Positions 43,301 to 54,779 of a stretch of DNA of 64,000 bases are shown here, one piece after another. Position 1 is the first letter of the stretch; every line of letters begins with the position of its first letter. This DNA is from Mesostigma viride (lineage: Eukaryota > Streptophyta > Mesostigmatophyceae > Mesostigmatales > Mesostigmataceae). Location: NCBI GenBank assembly GCA_009746045.1, contig RPFO01000819.1, positions 620,382-684,381 of the forward strand, read 5' to 3'. Below the pieces are notes generated by a model that was given only the letters and a program-made list of their open reading frames with translations, ran no database searches and had not been told where the DNA came from. The position numbers and the translations under genes were made by a program.

Positions 43301-46173
43301 GCCTTATACACAGAAAAACCTCATTTAGCGTATGTTCAGGATTTAGCACGCAAAAACTTATAACTTGAGCTAGACTTGTCGGAATGACCTGGGACTTGGA
43401 ACACAGTTGTCCCCCTGTTAGACGGATTTTCGCTGCAGGAAAAAGTATTTTTTTGACGTGTTTATAAAAAGTTATTCCCAATGTCCGGTAAAAAAAGGGT
43501 CATTTTGCGGGGAAATTAATAACTGTTCGAGGTTTTGCCCTTTTCATGATGTAAATAGCTCAGCAAGCTACAAAGTCAGGGAACTAAAAACGCTGCAGGC
43601 AGTTTTGTAAATAAATGTGTGCATTGGCTGGGGCATACCCAGCCCTAATTAGCGTCTTTTGCTATTTATAGCGCATTATTGGCGTATATATGGGGGTAGT
43701 ACCCCCAACAAGTGCATGGACAACTCACTAGAGATGTTATTTAGTGCCCCCAATCATAACTTAGGGTTGTGCAAATGGATTTCAAGTGATATTACCATAT
43801 GTCAATTTTTAAGGGTTTTGGGGTGCCACCTCCCCTTAAGCGCCACCTCACCACAGCGCCGGTCCTCGTCCTGCCGGACCCGTCCCTTCCCTTCGTCGTG
43901 GCTACGGACGCCAGTAAGGTGGCCATCGGGGGTGTCCTCCTGCAGGACCAAGGCAAGGGCCTTCAGCCCATCGAGTACATCTCACGCACAATGATTCCGG
44001 CGGAGCGGAATTACCCAGTGCATCAGCAGGAGCTCCTGGCAGTAGTCTACAGCTGCCACACGTGGCGTCATCATCTTCTGGGGGCCCAGTTTTCGGTGGC
44101 CATTAGTGAGCAGGGGGATCTCGACCCCCACCGCCTTGTGATCCACACCGACCACCGGCCGCTCACCCACCTCCTGGTGCAGCCCAACCTGACGCCCCGC
44201 CAAGCGCGGTGGATGGAGTACTTGTCACAGTTTGCGCCGTTCAAGATCCAATACGTCAAGGGCGCGGACAACGTGGTGCCAGACGCCCTTTCGCGACGGG
44301 CGGACTATTGGTTCTACGAGGACATGGATGTGCTTCATACCACTTGCGTACCCGTGGCCGCCCCGGGGACCGCCTACGGCGCGGAGCCACGGTCTCCCCG
44401 GGCCCGCCACCTATTTCATCTGGGACACACCACCAGTGATGACTTGTCACCTCTCTTGGAGGAGACGAGTGCCCACGAGGACGTGGACGCCCCCGGGGAG
44501 GGGGAGGGATCGCATACGCGCATGCCCCTTAGTCATGTGGTGCCGCCCCAGGGAATTTTTCAGCTTCAGCCGATCGGCCCGCCCACAGTCTTCTCCGAAT
44601 TCGTCAACCAGGCGAGCGCGGAGACAGACCCGGCCGTGGACGCGTTCACAGTCACGTCGGACCTGGAGACGATGATCAGTCGTTTCACGGTCACGGAGGA
44701 AGCGGCGCTTGAAGCCATCCGGGCGCATCCCCAGCAGATGGGTGCCTACCCTTGCAAGTTCCAGGATGGACGCCTGTTCGTCAGTGTCCAGCCGGAGGAA
44801 TGGCGGCTGTATGTCCCGGAGCTTTGTAGGGCCGCCTTGCTTCACGAGCTCCACGATTCGCTTTTAGGCGGACATCAAGGAAGCCACCGTCTCTTTCCTC
44901 GGGCCCGCAAACATTTCTACTGGCCAGGGATGAAGGAGTATATTGAGACATATGTGCGCCAGTGCCCCTCGTGCCAGATCATGAAGTCCAGGAACACGGG
45001 CTCGCAAGCCGTCCCCAAGACGTTACCTGATCCGATGGGTCCTTGGGATTCTATCATGATGGACTTCATCGGCCCGTTCAAGAAGGCGAAGAGCGGCAAC
45101 AGCATGGTCTGGTGTTCGTGGACCGCCTGACGCGCATGTGTCACTTGGCCCCGTGTCCGGCCGACCTCACTGCGGAGGAGTGCGCCAAGATATACCTGAC
45201 GCACGTGTTCCGGTTCCACGGGCTCAGCCGACAGTTCATCTCCGACCGCGACAAGCTCTTCACGGCCAAATTCTGGCAGGAGTTTTTCGAACGGCTGGGC
45301 ACCAAGGTGTCGCTGGGCACGGCCTACCACAGCTCGTCGTCACATCTGGTGGAGCGGTTGAACCGCACAGTGCAAGAGACCATGCGACACTACACCGACG
45401 CGGTGGGCAGCAATTGGGAGGAACTTCTGGGCTTGGTGGAGTTCTCCCTGAACAATGCCCCCAGGCCGCCCACGGATTTACCCCCTTTTTCCTCAACTCT
45501 GGCAGGCACCCTCTCACGCCTCCCGACTTGCTTATGAGCCCCGGACTGGGAGAGGATCAGGTCAAGCTGGACACACGCCAGGGGGTTGATCGCTTGCTGC
45601 AGCGGATGCACCAGGCTCATAACAGTGCAGTCCAGGGCTACCGCGCGCGACCGAGCGGTATCTGGAGAGGACAGCCGGCAAGCGGGATAACCGGGCGCCG
45701 TCCATTGAGGTGGGCGATTGGGTCCTGGTGGAGGGCCCACAGATCGGACGATTCTCACACAAGGTGGAGAAGGAGCTGAAGACTAAGCTTCGTCCCATGT
45801 TCCTGGGCCCCTACAAGGTTCTCACCAAGTTTGACGACGTCATGTTCCAGGTGGACGTCCCAGTGTCATGGAACCTCACGTCCAACCGTTTCCATCGTGA
45901 CCAGCTCAAGTTGTACCACCAGAACACCATTCAGGGTCGGGTCAATCCCCCGGCCCCGTTGGAGTTCAATCCGGACACGGGGGAACAGGAGGATGAGGTG
46001 GCAGCGATCGTGGGACACCGGGATGTCAAACGAGGTCGGGGGACCCAGCGACAGTACCGGTGCGATGGCGATTCGCGCAGCATGAGTCTGAGGACTCCTG
46101 GCGCACTTCTACTGAGTTAGCGGGTTGCGCCCGCTTACTGGAAGCGTACAAGAAGACACACCAGTTGCATTAA
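40379..46173 (+). pseudogene. pol: pol: protease, RT, RNase H, integrase, chromodomain; frame-broken and interrupted
   Basis: Protease has FLVDTGASTSFIN (40409-40447). After a one-base loss near 40634 the RT has LLVPKPGGKWRLVTDYRKLN, TVIDCADGFWQL and AYLDDILVYS (about 41578-41607). RT ends in SFLGLASYYRRFIPRF. RNase H is cut at 41957 and resumes at 43840 (VATDASKVAIGGVLLQ, VIHTDHRPLTHLL, DALSRRADYW). The integrase has the His/Cys finger (HDSLLGGHQG, CPSCQIMK) and the Asp/Asp/Glu residues in MMDFIGPF, SDRDKLF and VERLNR. A chromodomain-like end (VKRGRGTQRQY, then after a shift VRWRFAQHESEDSW) stops at 46171-46173. Further one-base breaks lie near 45107, 45465, 45655 and 46059. The chromodomain would target heterochromatin. 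No functional pol can be made. Confidence 0.92.
41958..43835. mobile_element. Non-autonomous TTAA-flanked DNA element in the RNase H region
   Basis: TTAA at 41954-41957 and 43836-43839 flanks 1878 bp with imperfect inverted ends GGGGACGTGGC / GGGGAGGTGGC. Removing it and one TTAA restores the RNase H reading. The inside is AT-richer than pol and has no long ORF. TTAA duplication is typical of piggyBac-like elements, but their ends usually begin CCC, so the superfamily is uncertain (a 5- or 6-bp duplication such as cttaag also fits). Confidence 0.85.
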
Positions 46174-46201
46174 TAGGCCACATGCGGTACAGCGGTGTAG
46201 G

Positions 46202-47181
46202 GTGAGAGTGGTGTGTGAGCCGGGTACTAGGTACACGCCGACTAATGCCTTGGCTTCTTGTGTGTGGGCCGTGCAGGGGGACGCCGCGGAGGCGCTTCCC
46301 AGGGGCCAGACTTCCATCAGCGCCGCGGAGGCTGTAGAGGCAGGAATCCGGGTAGTAGACGGGGAGTCGAGTGAGGAAGATCTGGTGGACATGGACACAC
46401 AGATTACCCGGAGGCCCCTCTACCAGAACAGGATGCGAGGATGCAGACAGCTCGCGGAGAGCCTGCAGTCCGAGGGGGTGCTTTAAGGGCCGGAGGCTCG
46501 GGAGGTGGTGGCCGGCACGAGACGTCGTCCAGACCCGGAGCACCGGACGCGCGCACGATGCAGCTAGTGAAGGAGCTGAATGAGGAGACATTTAACCCCC
46601 GAATGTTCTTGCGCAACTATGGTCGGGAGGGTGACTTGGTGGAGCGGCGTCGTCGGCGCCGTAACCAGATGCCGTCGGAACTCCGCGCTGATTCCATTCT
46701 GGCGCGGGCCAGCCCGCTAAGCTGGAGGATTTTCGACGGTTCGTGCGAAGAAATGTGGGGTTCAAGATCGAGACCCGCACCGCCGAGAGCGACGGCGTGG
46801 TGGTCGGTACGACTGGGAAACCCATGAGTGGGAGTGCCTTGTCACGCGTGCTTGAACACGCTGGATGCGGGTCTGGCATTTCCACGGCTGTTGCTCCTCC
46901 TAATTCCACCCGAGGTGCGGAAACAGCTGGAGCACTACTTTCCTCGATACCTTCCGTTGGAAGGGGCGTTGCGGGGCGAGAAGTGTATGCGCGCGGGTCA
47001 GTATTCGTTACGGCAGGCCCTGGATCGCATTGTGACTATGGACGACGAAGACCAGGATGATGGGAGCGAGGGTGACGACTCCGATTCTGATGACTACCCT
47101 CCACGCCCTCTCCCTCATTCTCCTCCGAGGGATCCACCTTCTCGGGGCTCCTTGAGGGCGGCGCAGGACACCGTCCTGTGA
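46202..47181 (+). CDS. Post-pol coding segment 1, unknown function, frame-broken
   Basis: Three overlapping frames show protein-like sequence: 46202-46486 with ESSEEDLVDMDTQ; 46441 to about 46715 with LVKELNEETFNPRMFLRNYG and a basic RRRRRR patch; then frame changes near 46720 and 46850 lead to IPPEVRKQLEHYFPRYLPLE and an acidic MDDEDQDDGSEGDDSDSDD, ending in TGA at 47179-47181. It sits where other retroelements carry an env or accessory gene, but no signal peptide or transmembrane segment was seen. The last part is alpha-helical-looking then acidic. I recognise no family. Confidence 0.5.
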
Positions 47182-48032
47182 CGCGTTTCGAGGCGCCACC
47201 GCCGGCGACGGGCTGGGGGCGACCACCGGGGCGCGAGCCTCGCCCGCGGTCCACGGGATGGGGCGGGGGCAGTCAACCAGCTTCTCGGCGTGCTCCGGAA
47301 CGACCTGCACGTCGTCGCTCGCCCTCACCGCCCTCGCGCTCGCGTTCCCGTTCGGACTCGGGAACGGAGGTACGAACTGCTCGCCGAGCGTCTCCACCAC
47401 CTCGTCGCCCGGCTGATCGTCACTGGGAGCGCACGTGGGGGTCGGCGCTGGAATTGGAGCGAGAGTCTCGGCGACCGCGGTCGGATACGACGGGAGCTGC
47501 TCCGGCTAGGACAGAACAGCCGGCCGGGGGCGAGCCCCCGGTTGTGGCCCCCTCAGGTCCTCCGACGGATGCGGGCCAAGAGGAGCCTACCTTCCTTGTC
47601 TCCTTGGATCCACCGGAGCCTACCTTCCTAGTCTCCCTGGAACCACGTCCCCGACCTGCACCAGCCGGTTCATCAATGTCACGTCCTGCGGAGGGACACA
47701 TCAGGCCCACTTCGTCGGGTCGACCCTCGCACCGTTCCGCGGAGGAACCGTGCCTACACACCATGGCAGAGACGCCACCTCGGGTCGCGGAAGGCCCCAG
47801 CGGGACGGGCATTCTGGTACCAGCGGAGCCCGTGATGCGCTTGGAAGAGCTCGTGGCTGCGGTACAATCAGGACAGGACCTGATACAGCGCCTGTTGGTC
47901 CAGCACGGTCGTCAAGGCGATCATTCTGCGCCACCTCAGTGGGCTATGATGCGGCTTCCAGAGCTCCTGGGTCATCTCACGAGGAGTGGTCATTGGGGGA
48001 CTTCATACGGCCGGCACCGGGCAGAGCGGTGA
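47178..48032 (+). CDS. Post-pol coding segment 2, Arg/Ser/Pro-rich, unknown function
   Basis: About 284 residues, first possible start a GTG at 47178 that overlaps the previous stop, so it is probably read as a continuation after a shift. The N-terminal half is rich in Arg, Ser and Pro (RRRSPSPPSRSRSRSDSG), like RS-type or RNA-binding disordered regions. A short internal duplication, EPTFLVSL twice, lies near residues 137-155. The C-terminal MRLEELVAAVQSGQDLIQRL looks coiled-coil. No known domain. Confidence 0.45.
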   Translation: MTRFEAPPPATGWGRPPGREPRPRSTGWGGGSQPASRRAPERPARRRSPSPPSRSRSRSDSGTEVRTARRASPPPRRPADRHWERTWGSALELERESRRPRSDTTGAAPARTEQPAGGEPPVVAPSGPPTDAGQEEPTFLVSLDPPEPTFLVSLEPRPRPAPAGSSMSRPAEGHIRPTSSGRPSHRSAEEPCLHTMAETPPRVAEGPSGTGILVPAEPVMRLEELVAAVQSGQDLIQRLLVQHGRQGDHSAPPQWAMMRLPELLGHLTRSGHWGTSYGRHRAER

Positions 48033-48257
48033 GGTATGGTGGGCCAGGACCTCGCACGGAGAAGCTGTGTGTGACATTCGAGGGACCTCCGTCTTTTCAG
48101 GTTCCCCCTGGTACGCACCTACCCGCTCCTCTGGTGTTTCAAGCGGGTCCCTGGTTCGCTGTGGATCGCGGGGCTTACTGGGAACAGGTAGAGATCACCT
48201 TTCTCCCAGGTTCCCCTGCCCCTGCCGCAACCCGACGACCCTCGTTTTCCCCTTGCG

Positions 48258-48746
48258 GTGGGGCATACTGTGCGGTTCGGGTCCGAAGACTGGTGGGATT
48301 GGCGATATCAGGTCGATGGGGTGGGGCACGTGGTGACGCCTCCCAAGGTGGCTCCATCGGAGGGACGTGCCTTTCTTAATCTGGTGGTGCCCGATATTGC
48401 AGGGGCACGGACGGCGTCGATCAACGATGATCACGTGCGTACGGAGGTTTTTATGATGGGGGTGCACTTTGTTCGCGAGCACCGTTGTGGGGTGGTGGAT
48501 CGGTCGGCGCTGACACTTCTATTCACCCATCCCCAGTACCTCGCTGGGTTCCTGTCCATGTGGCCCAGGGGTTCGTGGGTGGAGCTGTCCAGGATGGGCC
48601 GGCAGAAGGTGTCCCCCTACCAAGTGGCCTTTGAGTGTGACCTGTGTTCGCACCCCGGGATGATGACTTCGCAAATGACCCACGCGGGGCGTAGGGCTCT
48701 CACTGAAGCCCTGTCGCAGCGACGTGCCACTAGCGGCGGACGCTAG
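48258..48746 (+). CDS. Post-pol coding segment 3, unknown globular domain
   Basis: 162 residues in the same frame as segment 2 (intervening stop at 48030-48032; 48033-48257 is open in another frame). It looks globular: VRFGSEDWWDWRYQVDG, FLNLVVPDIAGAR, LTLLFTHPQYLAGFLSMWP, then FECDLCSHPG and a basic end, stop 48744-48746. The Cys/His content (CDLC, two nearby His) could bind zinc. No family recognised. It ends 207 bp before the polypurine tract. Confidence 0.5.
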   Translation: MGHTVRFGSEDWWDWRYQVDGVGHVVTPPKVAPSEGRAFLNLVVPDIAGARTASINDDHVRTEVFMMGVHFVREHRCGVVDRSALTLLFTHPQYLAGFLSMWPRGSWVELSRMGRQKVSPYQVAFECDLCSHPGMMTSQMTHAGRRALTEALSQRRATSGGR

Positions 48747-48953
48747 AGTGGTTAGGAAAGTTTTTGTGACGGATAGCGGATTGATCCAGTCACCATCAGA
48801 GTCTTACTACTACGTCAGGGTTGGTCCTGTGTATCAACTTCTAGAGGAACTGGCATTACTGACCTGCGGGTGAACCGAGGTTGGGACATAGTACTCTTAT
48901 AGTAGCGTTGTTTTCCCATTCTAACTTGTACGGTAGGGACTACCGACCCCCGT

Positions 48954-48966
48954 GGGGGGGGAGGAG
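48954..48966 (+). promoter_or_regulatory. Polypurine tract for plus-strand priming
   Basis: gggggggGAGGAG lies directly before the 3' LTR, the expected position of the plus-strand primer. Confidence 0.85.
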
Positions 48967-49551
48967 TGTTACGTCCCAGCCCTTTTGGTCGGACGTAACA
49001 ATGGAATAAATTACTAAGGCTGTTTGGTCTATTGTAGTTGGGTTTTATGGACCTTGGCCATCGTGTGAATTGGACTAGTTATTTTGGTCCTAGGTTGTCC
49101 TTTTAGGGGCCGGTGCCGTGGCGCCGCGCCAAGTTCTGAGTCCGTCCGTAGATCTAAGCGTGGATCCTATAGTTGAGGGTCGATGTCGGCCCGGATCCTA
49201 CGTGGAATGAGTGACTTGGATTGTTCTAGGGAAATTGGCGTGTATCTGCGCCGCAATCAACCTAGGTTAAATTGGTCCGAGGACGAGAGTCTCGTCCTCT
49301 TGGTTTAATGAACGATAAGTGCGAATACGCCTACACATTGAGCCCGGGGCAATTATCCATTTGTAATTGGTCTTGCTAGCCATTATAAGTGTGTACAATT
49401 AGCTTGGCATTAAGCCATGATGCCAGATATCTCACGACTCTCGTCGTGAAGCGCAACTTACATTAGGCCATCTTGGATTATTCCTAATTCCGGCAAGGAG
49501 GGTCTTTCGCTACGTAGCCCAGGCTAGGAGTGTCTGGGCTGGGACGTAACA
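48967..49551 (+). repeat. 3' LTR
   Basis: 585 bp, identical in length to the 5' LTR and different at three transitions only. It ends gggctgggacgtaaca before the agagg duplication. Confidence 0.97.
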
Positions 49552-52497
49552 AGAGGGCGGCCCCATCCGCGTCCTCGCACTTGATGGTGGAGTGGGGAAA
49601 GACCGACCGAACCATGGCACACACCACCCGGAGGAGAGCGGTATGGAGATAGAGGAACCAGTTCTGGTTCTGCTGGCCACCCATGCACGCGATGTAGTGC
49701 GTCCCAGTAGTATCCAGAGCAAGCCCGCAGCTGCCGCAGGACGCACCCGCCGTGATGAGAGGTTGCGGGGCAAAGAGCTGGTGGCGGAGAGCGATGGCGT
49801 AAAGGGCCGGAACCAGCGTGAACAAAGGGCTCATGGGGAGGGCGCGCAGGAATGCGGACCCCACGCTCCCCTCAAGGGAAACGGAGTGAAGCCAAGCCTT
49901 CCCCTGATCGTTCAAGCTCGCATGCAGACCCATCCAGTCGGCACAGTGTAGTATACCCGCGTAGGTCTTTTGTTGTTTTTCATGAACGCAGGCAGGGAAG
50001 ACACTAGGACTGACGACAGTAGACACGCCGGGCGTGCCCCGGGGCAGGCGACGGTGGACGGCCTGAGCGGGGCGGACGAGGTCGCAAGCCTGCTGGATCC
50101 CGAGGTAAGAATCCTGCACAGCCTGCACAAAGGGGAAGGGGGATGGGGTGACCAAGTCGGGAATGGCGCTGACGGCGCTGGGGACCAACCGGCGGATCTC
50201 CGCCCAGGCCTGAGCAACAGAGCCAAGGAAGGCGGCGGGGGCGAGGCGGGCGGCGCGGGTGAGCCCACACCCGCCCATGCGGCAGGGGAGGGTGGCCAAG
50301 CGCATGGAGTGAGCTGGCAGGCTAGGGCCGGGGAGGAGCACCTGCAAGGCGGCCTGAATGCGCTCGTCATGGCCTTCCGCGGCAAGCTGCACCAAGTGGG
50401 GGGGAGCGCCACGGAGCCAGTGAACCACCCGCGGGTGGGCGCAAAACCACAGGAGGAGCCCTTTGGTCTGGGGGTCCTTGAGGCGCGCCCAAGTCTCGAG
50501 GACATGGGTGCGCTGTTCCACGGTGGCCCGGAGCGCCTCTTCGACGTAGTCAGGGTCACCCACAGGGACGCCTAGGCACGAGAAACCACGCGCCAGCGCC
50601 AATGCCCCCGGGATAGCCGCGGGGAAGCCAGAGCAGTCCCCCTGGGGCGAAAAGACTGCACACTTGGGGAGGGTGAGCCGAAGATTGATGGCCGCCATGG
50701 CCACTTCAAGGGCAGCCAGGGCGGCAACCACAGCGTCGGCCGGGCCAAGGGCATGGATATCGTCCATATAGGCGAGGAGCACGACATCCGGGTGCGCAGC
50801 GTGGACACCTTGGAGAGCCTTGTGCAGCGGGGCAGACAGGTAAAAGGGGCCGAGGGGGTCACCTTGCTGGGTTCCCGTGCGGGAAGCGATGTCGGCGAAC
50901 GTCCCATCCTCCATGAGGAAGGAGAGTTGAGTGGGGTCGCCGTAGCAGGCTGCTGTCCACGCAAGAAGGTCAGGGAACGCCTCTCCGACGGCCTCAAAGA
51001 TGCTAGCCTTGGTGACAGCATTGAACGCATTGTGGCAATCCACCTTCAGCGCCACATGGGTCGGATGCGTCTCGAGGTAGGCCTGAACTGTGTGCACGAT
51101 GATGTCGCTGCCCCCTTTGGTGGCGACGCCAAGCTGGGCCGCGACGGACTCCTCAGTATCACTCCGGTTGGGGCAGAAGCCAGGCGCGAAACTCGGGGGC
51201 CTTTTGGCGACAAATGACCTTACTCACCAGCTTGCGTAGGACCTCGCCGCAAGCAATGGGACGAACGCGGCCAGCAGGCGGGGGGACGTCGTCTTTCAGG
51301 AGGGCAATGAGGCGTGCCCCAGCCAGCCAAGGGCGCGCCGCGGGGGCCAGGGACCCCGCGGCCAAGTCGGCGGCAGCCTCAAAGAGTGCGGTCGCCCCGC
51401 CATGGCCCGCCATCATGGAGAGGTGCTCGTAGCGCCAGCCTGAGGGGCCGGTGGAGGAGGCGTTCGGCAGATCCTTCAGCACAGCCGTGAAGATGTCCAG
51501 GTCCAGGACAATAGGCGGGGGCGGGGGGTGGCCGGGGCGGGCACCGCAAAGGCCGGTTCGTCGGGGTGAAGGTCGCGCAAAGCCTGCAGGGTCGGGGGAG
51601 TGGAGGGAGCCAACGCGGTCAGTTCAAGCTTTTGCATGGCCCGGCTCAATTCACCTACCTTCACCAACCGCATGACGTCAGCTTCCACCCGGGCAAAGGA
51701 GGCGGCCCCCGACACCCGGGTGGAGGCCGGAGGCTGCAGCACCCACAGCCCTTCCCAATCCCCGAGGAGGAACCGCCGGCAGCGAGCGATGACCGCACCC
51801 TGTACGCCACGCACGCCCCGCTCCAACGGCGCTAAGAGGAGCCGGGGGGTGACGAGAAACAGCTTGTGGCCGAGTTCGTCGAGAGGGTGACTATGCATCC
51901 GGGCCAGGGAAAGCAGGGCGCAGCGCGTAAACAAGCTCCGGGCGCGGTGAGGGACGTCCGGGAGCGTCATGCAAGGGTTGCGCGCACAGGCGGCAAAAGG
52001 GAGCGTGGCCAGGAATGCCCAGCCTGCCGAGAGGTCCCCCGGATCGCTCGTACCCTGCGATGCCGGTGGAGGGGCAGGGGCCGACCGAGGGGCCGCCCCG
52101 GACCGGGAGGCCGGTGCGGCCGCCGGGCCGCCGGGCAGGCCGTTCTGGGGGGTTTGGCGGCGGCACTGCCGCTCATGCTGGTACCGCCCGTGGATCGAAA
52201 AAATCCGCTGGCAATGGGCTGCCGGGCAGCGGTAGCAGTCCATGGCGCGCATGGCGGCCTCCGTGATGTGGGGGTGGGAAGCCCGAATGTGCACCAGCAA
52301 CGAATTCCGGTTGGGCAGGCGCGCGCCACACGGGTCACCAAGGGGACCATCGACTTGGCAATAATGGAAGCCATCTGAGGGGGGGCGCCCACCCGGTTGG
52401 GCCGCCCCGGGTCGAGAGGGGGAGGGGTCGGGAGCATCCGCAGCCAGAGGATCTACAGCTGCAGCGGAACCCAGGGCGGGGCCGGCCGCCGGGCTTA
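49552..52497 (-). mobile_element. REL-type LINE, zinc fingers and RT (5' part of the split element)
   Basis: Read leftwards: a Pro/Ala-rich start near 52497, then two zinc fingers at about 52370-52185. The first is YCQVDG...PCGARLPNRNSLLVHIRASH; the second is CPAAHCQRIF...HERQC. The RT starts with STGPSGWRYEHLSM and RPIACGEVLRKLVSKV, then ALKVDCHNAFNAV (first Asp), GTQQGDPLGPFYL and LLAYMDDIHALG (catalytic Asp pair, about 50755-50790). After the thumb a CCHC finger CGSCGL...THYIAC lies near 49715. It continues into the endonuclease at 36.05 kb. Two compensating frame changes lie near 51490 and 51130. The architecture (N-terminal fingers, RT, CCHC, REL) is that of R2/NeSL-group LINEs, which nick specific or preferred targets. 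Confidence 0.88.
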
Positions 52498-52773
52498 ATA
52501 TATACCCGAATGGGGCTCACCCCCTGTGGTGGTGGGGGCATGCAAAAGCCCGACATCGCACTGTGAGGGGACCATCTGCCCTGCTCGTGGTACAAGAACA
52601 TTCCCCTGCGCCAGTGCTGCTCCGCGCCAGCAGCCTGAGTCAGCTCACCTTTGACTCCCCAGAGGATCAGGTGTGCTTCCTTTGCGGCAGCGCAAGACTC
52701 TGCCGGCTGGAACTTGGCACTGGCACGAGGCATCCCATGGTCGCTAGAATTCCCATATGTGGACGACTCCCAC

Positions 52774-53879
<1,106 letters not shown>

Positions 53880-54549
53880 CTGACGCAGGAGTCTGGGCGC
53901 AGCCGCAGGAGCTGGAGCAGCAACTCAACAGCGTGGTCACTAAGATGCTACGTAGTGCGCTCAATATTCCATTTAGCCTGCACATTAGCCATGAGGATTT
54001 GTATGCTGATTTACCATATGCTTCCCATATTATTATTAGGCACAGGCGCCTGGGCCTAGCCGGGCACCTCGCACACACAGATCAGGTATTAACTAATTAG
54101 TTAGTTAATTAATTAATTAATAGACACGTGACTGCGTCACGTGAGCATTTAGAAGTCCTCAGTGGGAGGGGAACATGGGATGGAATGGATGGTATAAGCT
54201 TTCTAGGTCCTAGCGACCTGCAGGGTTGTGGGCACCACGGCCCGAATCGCTATGAATGCCATATGCGGTCACACGCGGAGCCCCCACAGACTTGGGGGTG
54301 GTCTCCACGACTTGCCATCTATCCTTGCGTACCATCTGCCTCCATATTACAGACAAACCAGGAGGCTGCCCGGGTGTGAGCCCGTCACGTATAGTGTAGC
54401 ACAGATCAGGTATACACGATGGATATACCTCAGCACGCACCAAGCCCGCCCAACCTGCGCGTTTCGTTCTCACACTGATGGTGTGCCCTGGGCCGAGCGC
54501 GGCCGAGGCGCGCCACCCATGGACTTTCCGGGATAGGCTAGGCATAGTT
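53880..54549 (+). mobile_element. LINE C ORF2 C-terminal fragment, split by another LINE C
   Basis: Plus-strand pieces 53890-54089 (LEQQLNSVVTKMLRSALNIP, LHISHEDLYADLPYASH) and 54414-54545 continue the LINE C post-RT region. A minus-strand LINE C copy interrupts it. Both parts are 5'-truncated and frame-damaged. Confidence 0.78.
54090..54399 (-). mobile_element. LINE C copy nested in LINE C, 14-bp target duplication
   Basis: TTAA tail, hairpin, 3' UTR and last ORF2 codons on the minus strand, flanked by cacagatcaggtat at 54076-54089 and 54400-54413. Confidence 0.88.
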
Positions 54550-54779
54550 AATTAAACTCGTGCTCCCGTTGGGGAGTCACGGAGCATTAACCCCGATGGA
54601 TGGATGGATGGGTACACGCAATCCTACCAGTCTTAACTGTCTACAAAAACAGTCCTACTCTATAGCTATGGTGCCCGTGACCCTAGGGGTCTTGTCTAGC
54701 CGGCATGCTTCCCACGTGTGCAAACGCACGGCTTCCCCACTGCAATGGGGTTGTTGTCCTCTATCACCTAGGCTAGGCA
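54550..54779. other. Family D end and unassigned sequence
   Basis: 54543-54585 is the reverse orientation of the family D 3' end (ctcccgttggggagtcacgg). The rest, including a short ggatggat run, has no recognisable coding. Confidence 0.4.

Larger units (their letters stand above)
36050..49551 (+). mobile_element. Ty3/gypsy chromovirus-type LTR retrotransposon, 13.5 kb
   Basis: Two 585-bp LTRs, a 5-bp target duplication agagg (36045-36049 and 49552-49556), gag, and pol in the order protease, RT, RNase H, integrase, chromodomain identify a Metaviridae-type chromovirus of the host genome. The LTRs differ at three transitions with no indels, so insertion is recent. Without the nested 1878-bp element it is about 11.6 kb, long for the group. 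Extra coding lies before gag (37391-37732) and after pol (46.2-48.75 kb). The copy cannot make a full pol because of frame changes and the nested insertion. It sits inside the endonuclease domain of a LINE. Confidence 0.93.

Noticed and set aside
40379-46173. Frame breaks as sequencing errors
   Set aside because: Not excluded, but LTRs have no indels between them and about 3.4 kb of host coding sequence is intact, so error alone is not the preferred explanation.
46202-48746. Env-like gene after pol
   Set aside because: No signal peptide, membrane anchor or glycoprotein features. Left as unknown coding segments.
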